From: Pseudomonadota bacterium
GTDB taxonomy: Bacteria > Pseudomonadota > Alphaproteobacteria > Rhizobiales > Xanthobacteraceae
Assembly (NCBI GenBank): GCA_021779635.1
Contig: JAJYAH010000506.1
Location: forward strand, 1 to 5,660
Reading direction: 5' to 3'
DNA length: 5,660 nucleotides
Shown piece after piece: positions 1-3,998 of this stretch (the first letter of the stretch is position 1; each line of letters starts with the position of its first letter). The notes beneath the pieces are model-generated. The model searched no databases, was not told the origin of the DNA, and was given only the letters and a program-made list of their open reading frames with translations. The position numbers were made by a program, and so were the translations under genes.

Positions 1-92
1 TTTCTACCAATGAGATCGCGTATGGCCTCTTCGCGCCGACATGCTTCCGCCCAACGCTTCTCCGACACTTCGTCGCCCTGCAGATCGTCCAT
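1..92 (-). CDS. Probable TniA/Mu-type DDE transposase, N-terminal 30 codons only
   Basis: A reading frame starts at ATG (92-90) and is open to the window edge. It reads MDDLQGDEVSEKRW followed by AEACRREEAIRDLIGR. An acidic start, then a charged helix of the type 'vSe..W.EA.rR...ir.L', resembles the N-terminus of TniA/TnsB-like transposases of the Mu C-terminal-domain family. In these it precedes a helix-turn-helix and the DDE core, neither of which is visible here. The position just inside a transposon end, transcribed away from it, is where TniA-type genes usually sit. The ribosome binding site is weak (GGGCGAA abutting the start), and an upstream in-frame GTG (VGEMDD) is a possible alternative start. 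With only 30 residues the family call is tentative. Confidence 0.5.
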   Translation of the reverse strand, partial: MDDLQGDEVSEKRWAEACRREEAIRDLIGR

Positions 93-128
93 TTCGCCCA
101 CGCTCGTTCGACCAACGTCGTGGGCGAT

Positions 129-240
129 GATTCTCAAATTAAATGCAGTAATGCAAGCCTGAATCTCATATTCAACTACAGAGTCTCAAATTACCGGCAA
201 GTTCAAGCTATTGAAAACGTTATACCAGGCGTCTCACGTT
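129..240 (-). repeat. Four directional transposase-binding-type repeats at the transposon end
   Basis: On the plus strand the copies are GATTCTCAAATT (129-140), GAATCTCATATT (161-172), GAGTCTCAAATT (181-192) and GCGTCTCACGTT (229-240). All face the same way and share TCTCA; read inward on the minus strand the consensus is AATTTGAGAnTC. The outermost copy is the most divergent and lies 16 bp inside the proposed element tip. Spacings between starts are 32, 20 and 48 bp. Uneven arrays of repeated transposase-binding sites beside a TGT/ACA tip are characteristic of Tn7, Tn402/Tn5053 and Mu-like elements. The segment is also more A/T-rich than its surroundings. The repeats are seen directly; their role as transposase-binding sites is inferred. 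Confidence 0.55.
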
Positions 241-256
241 TAAGTGCAGCGCGACA

Positions 257-440
257 CCGTGCTCCAATTGCCGAACACGGACGGAAGATCCCGCCACGGA
301 CTTCCGGTCCTGACAATCCAGAGCACGGCTTCCAAAAACCGCCGATTATTGGAGCCGCTGCGACCAGGATCGCCCGGCTTGCCCAGACAATGCGGCTCCA
401 TCCTCGCCCACTGGGCGTCCGTCAAAACGAATCTGTCCAT
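257..440 (-). pseudogene. IS5-family transposase, N-terminal fragment
   Basis: The frame begins MDRFVLTDAQWARMEPHCLG and continues with the familiar N-terminal domain including GDPGRSGSNNRRFLEAVLWI, RTGSPWRDLP and FGNWSTV. This is the DNA-binding N-terminal segment (DUF4096-like) of IS5-family transposases. About 61 residues remain of a protein that is usually around 250-280 residues or made from two overlapping frames. After Thr61-Val62 the expected 'FRRF' continuation is lost (SRCT, then a stop at 240-242), exactly at the proposed transposon border. No part of the DDE catalytic core is left, so the fragment cannot transpose by itself. Confidence 0.85.
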
Positions 441-478
441 CCCCAGCTTGAATCATGAACTTCAAACCATGGGAATCC

Positions 479-495
479 TGAATCCCAACAGACCC
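479..495 (-). repeat. Terminal inverted repeat of the IS5-family element
   Basis: The plus strand reads TGAATCCCAACAGACCC; on the minus strand this is GGGTCTGTTGGGATTCA, the usual wording of IS5-family (IS427/IS1031-type) ends. The hipA reading frame is recognisable up to the base before it (496) and not after it, which fixes the insertion point. The partner repeat is not in the window. Confidence 0.75.
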
Positions 496-918
496 TAAAG
501 CAGGTACGCCGCTGCGGATCGGGGCCTGGAATATCTTTTCGCCAATCCGGCGGAATCGAAGCGCGCCAAGCCTGGTCTCGTCAGCGACGCCGAGCAGGTA
601 GTCGCTTTCCGCAAGTGTGCGAACGGCGCGGGCTTCGCGGTCTGCGAGACGGCGTTCATTGCGCTGCATGAGATGGCGGCCCCAGCTATCTGGCGCCGAG
701 TCGCCGATAGACCCGAAGGTCGCCAGGCCGACGGGGGGCGCGAACGTCCCGCGCGTTAGAGCAAGAGCGGGCTCCAGGGAGAACCGCTGCGGGGCCGCCA
801 GCCATGAAACATCGTATTCAAAAAGAATGGTCTCCGCGCCTCGGACGCGATTGCTTCTCGCCAGTCCGATGGAGCGCGTACTGCCGTCTAAATCGATATG
901 GACCTGGAAATCAGCCAT
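496..918 (-). pseudogene. hipA: HipA-family toxin kinase, N-terminal fragment cut by an IS
   Basis: The start is taken as ATG at 918-916, which overlaps the hipB stop (ATGGCTGA) and is preceded by AGGG nine bases upstream; this is the normal translationally coupled hipBA layout. An upstream ATG at 954 lacks a ribosome binding site. The 141 native residues match the HipA N-terminal subdomain: a short beta-rich start (ADFQVHIDLDG), then GTFAPP, the signature GDSAPDSWGRHLM, and ESDYLLGVADETRLGALRFR. HipA proteins are around 400-440 residues and phosphorylate targets such as glutamyl-tRNA synthetase in the known cases. The ATP-binding loop and the kinase catalytic aspartates lie in the missing part, so the product should be inactive. 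The frame reads through the IS border and adds 49 IS-derived residues before a stop at 346. Confidence 0.88.
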
Positions 919-1246
919 CGCGGGGCGCCCTGGCCGATCGCCTGAGGTGGACATGTTTGGGAAGGCCGGCGCTGGCTAACGCCTGTCCGACGGGGTCGTC
1001 GCCGATGTCGGCAAGTTTGCCAAGGCCGTCGAGCAGGCCGAGCGCCTGCAACACAGCGGCGTAGATGCCTACGCTGACGGTGCTGTCCCCGGCTTCGACC
1101 CTTTGCAAAGTCGAACGCGAGGTGAAGGCGCGCTCAGCGATCACCACCATTGGCAACCGCCGCCGGCGCCGGGCGTCACGAATGTCCGTTCCAAGCTTTC
1201 GCAACGCTTGTCGAACGGCGGCGGACGGGTTATGGGGTGTCGGCAT
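911..1246 (-). CDS. hipB: HipB-like XRE-family antitoxin / transcriptional regulator
   Basis: The frame encodes 111 residues from MPTPHNPSAAVRQALRKLG. The start at 1246 is chosen because GAAGG lies six bases upstream; a longer frame from 1276 would start inside the operator and has no such site. Residues about 16-75 form an XRE/Cro helix-turn-helix: LGTDIRDARRRRRLPMVVIA, then AERAFTSRSTLQRVEAGD, which is the turn and recognition helix. The C-terminal 35 residues are arginine-rich (HVHLRRSARAPRD). HipB-type proteins neutralise HipA and repress their own operon by binding palindromes. Its own gene overlaps the start of the broken hipA. With the toxin cut off, this is probably an orphan antitoxin that may persist as a DNA-binding repressor. 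All expected parts of the DNA-binding domain are intact. Confidence 0.85.
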   Translation of the reverse strand: MPTPHNPSAAVRQALRKLGTDIRDARRRRRLPMVVIAERAFTSRSTLQRVEAGDSTVSVGIYAAVLQALGLLDGLGKLADIGDDPVGQALASAGLPKHVHLRRSARAPRDG

Positions 1247-1253
1247 TTGATGC

Positions 1254-1290
1254 CTTCGTACTACATATTTGCGCAATAGGTAGTACGAAG
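1254..1290. promoter_or_regulatory. Near-perfect palindrome, probable HipB operator
   Basis: CTTCGTACTAC (1254-1264) and GTAGTACGAAG (1280-1290) form an 11-bp perfect inverted repeat. The 15-bp spacer continues the symmetry (TATT at 1266-1269 against AATA at 1275-1278), so only three of 18 base pairs across the 37-bp site mismatch. It lies directly upstream of hipB, and its inner arm supplies part of the hipB ribosome binding site (GAAGG). This position is what is expected for the autoregulatory operator of a hipBA operon. No convincing -35/-10 pair could be assigned. The sequence differs from the E. coli hip operator (TATCC N8 GGATA), so the binding protein is inferred from position. Confidence 0.7.
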
Positions 1291-1542
1291 ATCACAATTT
1301 GTCCATCGTGACGAAGACGTGGGCAACAGAGGCTGGCGGGATGATTTCACCATTCTTGCGACCGCCTCGAGCGGCTTCCAAGCCTCCTCTGTTATATAGC
1401 GATGATCTCGTAGTGAACCTGTCCAACGAAGGACACGATCTTGGATGGCGTATTCTGTGCCGTCGGGCGGGCAAACGTGAGTCGCAAAAATCGAAGTTAG
1501 GATTTCGTTAACTTTAAATTTGTTGCGCCGAATCGGGAATCG
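1291..1542 (+). promoter_or_regulatory. Leader / promoter region of the repABC operon
   Basis: This 252-bp stretch between the hipB operator and repA shows no convincing gene; the short frames that cross it resemble nothing recognisable. repABC operons are normally transcribed from a promoter close upstream of repA that is repressed by RepA with RepB. Two A/T-rich hexamer regions could be -10 elements: TTATATA (1392-1398) and TTTAAATT (1513-1520). Neither has a good -35 at the right distance. A dyad with half-sites TGTCC/GGACA lies at 1420-1435. The exact promoter cannot be fixed from sequence alone. Confidence 0.5.
1420..1435. promoter_or_regulatory. TGTCC-N6-GGACA dyad, candidate RepA/RepB operator
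   Basis: TGTCC (1420-1424) and GGACA (1431-1435) are perfect inverted half-sites separated by AACGAA. The same two pentamers, with a 2-bp GC spacer, make the core of the twin palindromes inside repB at 3515-3576. A related dyad between a possible -10 (1392-1398) and repA fits an operator at which the partition proteins repress their operon. Pentamer arms alone can occur by chance, so this is suggestive only. Confidence 0.35.
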
Positions 1543-2817
1543 ATGCATCCAACGCAGGGTGAGTTGCGACTTTTTCCGAACTTGAGCCCAGAACCGAAAA
1601 TGGCGTTGAATTCAGACATCCATAGCGAGACAACGACGCCAGTGCCAAGCGCCGTGCCGTCGCTGCGCGCTCTCGTCCGCAGCGACGCTAATGGCATCAT
1701 CGATAGACTGGCCCAGCACCGCCTCGCGAGTTTCCCGCCTGAAGCGGCCAAGACCTTTCGGCGCCTAACGCCAGGCGAGACCGCGCGCATTTTGGGTGTG
1801 ACGGAAGCTTATCTGCGCCAACTCATGCCGCCCGCCTCCGTCGGGGAGCGGCGGCAATATGCACTTGAAGATTTGGCGGCAATCCGAAAGGCCCTCGACG
1901 CCAAGCCGCGCAGTGTCGGTAAATACCTGCCCGGAAGGAAACCGGGCGAGCCCTTGCAGGTGATCGCCGTAATGAACTTCAAGGGCGGTTCGGGCAAGAC
2001 AACGACGACGGCCCATCTCGCACAATACTTGGCCTTGCGCGGCTATCGAGTGCTAGCGGTCGATCTCGACCCGCAGGCGAGCTTGACGGGGCTGTTCGGC
2101 CTTCGCCCGGAGATCGACGTTCCCGCCGGCGGCAGCTTCTTTGGAGCTATTCGCCACAGCGGAGAGCAAGTCCCTATGCGAAGCATCGTCAAGACCACCT
2201 ATATGCCGGGTCTCGATTTGGTGCCCGCCGCGCTCGAACTTATGGAATATGAATTCGAGACGCCGCACGCGCTCATGCGCGCGCAAGGGTCGAACCAGGT
2301 TTTCAGCCGCGCCGCCCATGCGCTGAGAGAAATCGAAGGCGACTACGATGTCGTCGTGATCGATTGCCCGCCGCAGCTCGGCTATCTCTCAATTTCCGCC
2401 CTCGTTGCCGCAACTTCTGTATTGGTGACGGTGCATCCGCAGATGTTAGACGTGGCGAGTCTGGGCCAGTTCATGCTGATGCTCGGCGACCTACTGGACG
2501 TGATCGCCGGTGCGTCGGGGGGCGTCGAATCGTCATACGACTGGATGCGCTATCTCATCACCCGTTTCGAGCCGGGCGACGGGCCGCAGACGCAGATGTT
2601 GACGCTGCTGCGCTCGATGTTCGGCGAACGGATTCTCATTCATCCGACGCTGAAATCAACGGCCATCTCGGATGCCGGCCTCACCAACCAAACCCTTTTT
2701 GAAGTCTCGCGCAGCCAGTTCATTCGTTCAACCTATGACCGCGCCATGGAATCGATTGAAAACGTCAATGGTGAAATTGACGCCCTAATTCGCAAGGCGT
2801 GGGGACGCCCGACATGA
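1543..2817 (+). CDS. repA: RepA, ParA-type partition ATPase of a repABC plasmid
   Basis: A 424-residue ParA-family ATPase, close to the usual RepA length of about 400. The N-terminal part (about residues 50-125) carries the RepA-type DNA-binding region: FPPEAAKTFRRLTPGETARI, LGVTEAYLRQL and the 'RRQYALEDL' wing. The ATPase core has a deviant Walker A, KGGSGKT (147-153), a Walker A' DLDPQ (174-178) and a Walker B VVVIDCPP (270-277). The protein binds ATP and DNA, moves RepB-parS complexes to segregate the plasmid, and represses the operon. The ATG at 1543 has GGGAA 3-7 bases upstream. An alternative ATG at 1600 (MALNSDIH) would remove 19 poorly conserved residues and has no clear ribosome binding site, so the start is not certain. 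The stop overlaps the repB start (ATGA). Confidence 0.96.
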   Translation: MHPTQGELRLFPNLSPEPKMALNSDIHSETTTPVPSAVPSLRALVRSDANGIIDRLAQHRLASFPPEAAKTFRRLTPGETARILGVTEAYLRQLMPPASVGERRQYALEDLAAIRKALDAKPRSVGKYLPGRKPGEPLQVIAVMNFKGGSGKTTTTAHLAQYLALRGYRVLAVDLDPQASLTGLFGLRPEIDVPAGGSFFGAIRHSGEQVPMRSIVKTTYMPGLDLVPAALELMEYEFETPHALMRAQGSNQVFSRAAHALREIEGDYDVVVIDCPPQLGYLSISALVAATSVLVTVHPQMLDVASLGQFMLMLGDLLDVIAGASGGVESSYDWMRYLITRFEPGDGPQTQMLTLLRSMFGERILIHPTLKSTAISDAGLTNQTLFEVSRSQFIRSTYDRAMESIENVNGEIDALIRKAWGRPT

Positions 2818-3839
2818 CCCGCAAGAACATTTTTGCTTCTGTGCTCGCGCCTCGTGCGGTCCTTGAAAACCAGCCACCCCCTTCGCCGCTCACGGGAAGC
2901 GATCCGGGCGTGCGGTTGTCGCCCGCCGTAGGAAAACTGGCACAGGCGCTCGACAATGTTGTTAACCGAAGCGTCATCGACCTCGACCCAAAGCTGATAG
3001 ACCCCTCACCCTACCCTGACCGTCTGCCCGACGATCTATCCGCCGATTTCGACGCCTTCCGCGCCACCATTGCCGCCGAGGGTCAGAAGATCCCGGTTCA
3101 GGTCCGCCCACATCCTTCTTCGCCGGGACGATACCAGCTGGCCTATGGCCACCGCCGATGGCGGGCGGCGGCGGAGCTGGGTCAACCGCTCAAGGCGATC
3201 GTCACCGCGCTCTCCGATGCCGAGCTCGCGGTGACGCAAGGGCTGGAAAATTCCGCCCGGCAGGATCTGACCTGGATCGAGCGGGCGCTATTCGCAGCAC
3301 GGATGGATGCGCAAAAGGTTAAGGCACGTGATATCTACGCCGCGCTGGGCGTGGACGATGCTCAGCTCACTCACATGCGTGCCGTTACTAAAGTGCTGCC
3401 TGACGACGTCGTCAAAATGATCGGACGCGCGCCCAAGGTCGGGCGGCGGCGATGGCTGGAGCTAGCGGAGGCGTTCCGACAGACGGATGGCGCGGCGGCG
3501 AAGCTGACGGCAGCCCTGTCCGCGGACAGGAAAGAGCCGGGTGTCGCAGCCAACAAAACCCTGTCCGCGGACAGGGCCGGCTCATCACCGTCGGATTTGC
3601 GCTTTCAGACGGCGCTGCTCGCGCTGCAGGCGCCGGCAGCGGTCACTCGGGCCAAGGCCGCGTCCTGGAAGGCAGCTGACGGTAAGCCGTTTGGCACGCT
3701 GAAGACCGGCGTAGATACCATCATTCTGACGCTCGACCTCAAGCGTCAGCCCGATCTGGCGCCGCGCGCGCTGGAGCTGCTCGCTGAGCTCAGGGATGAG
3801 CTGGCGAAGTCGCTTTCGCCCTCTAACAGGAAAGGATGA
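2814..3839 (+). CDS. repB: RepB, ParB-type centromere-binding partition protein
   Basis: A 341-residue ParB-family protein of usual RepB length. The start at 2814 is chosen over 2799 because it gives the family-typical MTRKNIFASVL, overlaps the repA stop by four bases (ATGA), and has GGGGA (2801-2805) eight bases upstream. The ParB nuclease-like domain is visible with its arginine-rich box YGHRRWRAAAELG (about 111-123) and the second box ENSARQDLTWIERA (145-158). A helix-turn-helix follows at about 168-192 (KVKARDIYAALGVDDAQLTH). The C-terminal third, normally the dimerisation domain, holds two LSADR pentapeptides 15 residues apart (235-239 and 250-254), encoded by the twin palindromes. RepB binds parS, stimulates RepA ATPase, and strengthens RepA repression of the operon. 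Confidence 0.96.
   Translation: MTRKNIFASVLAPRAVLENQPPPSPLTGSDPGVRLSPAVGKLAQALDNVVNRSVIDLDPKLIDPSPYPDRLPDDLSADFDAFRATIAAEGQKIPVQVRPHPSSPGRYQLAYGHRRWRAAAELGQPLKAIVTALSDAELAVTQGLENSARQDLTWIERALFAARMDAQKVKARDIYAALGVDDAQLTHMRAVTKVLPDDVVKMIGRAPKVGRRRWLELAEAFRQTDGAAAKLTAALSADRKEPGVAANKTLSADRAGSSPSDLRFQTALLALQAPAAVTRAKAASWKAADGKPFGTLKTGVDTIILTLDLKRQPDLAPRALELLAELRDELAKSLSPSNRKG
3515..3530. repeat. Candidate parS centromere, copy 1 (16-bp palindrome)
   Basis: CCTGTCCGCGGACAGG is a perfect 16-bp palindrome inside the repB reading frame, encoding the first LSADR. An identical core recurs 45 bp downstream. parS sites of repABC plasmids are palindromes of about 16 bp within or beside the operon, and their position and sequence vary with the compatibility group. 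Duplication, perfect symmetry and location make this the best parS candidate in the window. RepB binding is inferred. Confidence 0.65.
3559..3576. repeat. Candidate parS centromere, copy 2 (18-bp palindrome)
   Basis: CCCTGTCCGCGGACAGGG is a perfect 18-bp palindrome containing the whole of copy 1. The centre-to-centre distance is exactly 45 bp, which is 15 codons and a little over four helical turns, so it keeps the repB frame and encodes a second LSADR. The DNA between the copies is not itself repeated, which suggests selection on the sites rather than a simple tandem duplication. Confidence 0.65.
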
Positions 3840-3849
3840 TACGCAAAAG

Positions 3850-3881
3850 AAAAAGGCCCCCGAAACTGCGTTCCGGAAGCC
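3850..3881 (-). terminator. Intrinsic terminator of the antisense RNA
   Basis: Read on the minus strand, GGCTTCCGGAA (3881-3871), loop CGCAG, and TTTCGGGGGCC (3865-3855) form an 11-bp stem with three G-U pairs, followed by TTTTT (3854-3850). On the plus strand the wobble pairs become A-C mismatches, so the hairpin is strand-specific. It lies just 10 bases after the repB stop. Confidence 0.85.
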
Positions 3882-3897
3882 CTTCTCAGTTGGTCGC
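3850..3897 (-). ncRNA. Counter-transcribed antisense RNA controlling repC (incompatibility RNA)
   Basis: repABC plasmids encode a small antisense RNA of about 50-60 nt in the repB-repC gap that blocks RepC synthesis and causes incompatibility. Here the minus strand has a promoter (-35 at 3932-3927, -10 at 3909-3904), a predicted start near 3897, and an intrinsic terminator whose T-run ends near 3850, giving an RNA of roughly 48-52 nt. Its 3' half is the terminator hairpin and its 5' part is a short single-stranded tail. It is fully complementary to the repB-repC mRNA leader upstream of the repC ribosome binding site. The 5' end is a prediction, good to a few bases. Confidence 0.82.
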
Positions 3898-3903
3898 ACT
3901 CTG

Positions 3904-3932
3904 AGAATCTCACTTTCGCGAATCGCCGTCAA
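3904..3932 (-). promoter_or_regulatory. Promoter of the antisense RNA
   Basis: On the minus strand TTGACG (3932-3927) is followed, after a 17-bp spacer, by GATTCT (3909-3904). The -35 matches the consensus at five of six positions. The -10 has the key A at position 2 and the final T, and matches three of six. Predicted initiation is about seven bases downstream, near 3897. The spacing to the terminator gives the RNA size expected for the family. Confidence 0.75.
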
Positions 3933-3993
3933 GACCAGTCGACGGAAAATCGACGCCATTTCGGCGGGCGGAATTCTTTTGCCTCATTGAGGC
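3920..3993 (+). promoter_or_regulatory. repC leader structure (S-element-like attenuator and hidden ribosome binding site)
   Basis: In the mRNA, GAATCGCC (3920-3927) can pair with GGCG (3967-3970) and ATTC (3973-3976) around a 2-nt bulge. This encloses a smaller GTCGA/TCGAC hairpin (3938-3942 with 3950-3954) and is followed at once by TTTT (3977-3980), a terminator-like arrangement. Next to it GCCTC (3981-3985) pairs with GAGGC (3989-3993) around ATT. This hides GAGG (3989-3992), the repC ribosome binding site. In studied repABC plasmids, antisense RNA binding favours such a structure and shuts off repC. The pairings are seen in sequence; the switching model is taken from the family. Confidence 0.6.
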
Positions 3994-3998
3994 ACCCC

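Larger units (their letters stand above)
1..256. mobile_element. Terminal part of a TniA/Mu-type (Tn7/Tn402-like) transposon, extending off the left edge
   Basis: The segment holds the start of a probable DDE transposase (minus strand, from 92) and, between it and the border, four same-way repeats with the core TGAGA on the minus strand. The right border is placed at 256: read outward the element ends ...CGCGACA, so read inward it begins TGTCGCG, fitting the TGT...ACA ends of Tn7/Tn402/Mu-like elements. Immediately outside, from 257, the sequence is recognisable IS5-family transposase DNA whose reading frame loses homology at this point. The IS was therefore probably the target. Elements of this class usually make 5-bp target duplications, so CCGTG (257-261) should recur at the far end, outside the window. 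The border could be off by a few bases because TGT also fits the expected IS sequence. The placement is inference from motif and context. Confidence 0.5.
257..495 (-). mobile_element. Truncated IS5-family insertion sequence (5' part only)
   Basis: The element begins on its transposase-proximal side with a typical IS5-family terminal sequence, read on the minus strand as GGGTCTGTTGGGATTCA from 495. The transposase start follows 55 bp later at 440. The outside bases are TTA (498-496), compatible with the short TA-containing targets used by several IS5 subgroups. Only about 240 bp remain. The other three quarters of the transposase and the second terminal repeat are missing because another transposon end takes over at 256. 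The remaining part may lie beyond that transposon, or may have been deleted. Confidence 0.8.

Noticed and set aside
181..192. GAGTCTCAAATT also occurs at 4785-4796 in the repC origin region
   Set aside because: A shared 12-mer somewhere in a 5.7-kb window is expected about once by chance, and the repC copy encodes the family-typical ESQIERH stretch. No functional link is claimed.
1362..1384. Short inverted repeats CCGC/GCGG and GGCTT/AAGCC in the repA leader
   Set aside because: Four- and five-base arms in G/C-rich DNA are expected by chance and have no supporting promoter or T-run.
1261..1548. Minus-strand frame of 95 codons and shorter overlapping frames upstream of repA
   Set aside because: No recognisable protein wording or good ribosome binding site; it starts inside repA and crosses the hipB operator. 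Treated as non-coding leader.
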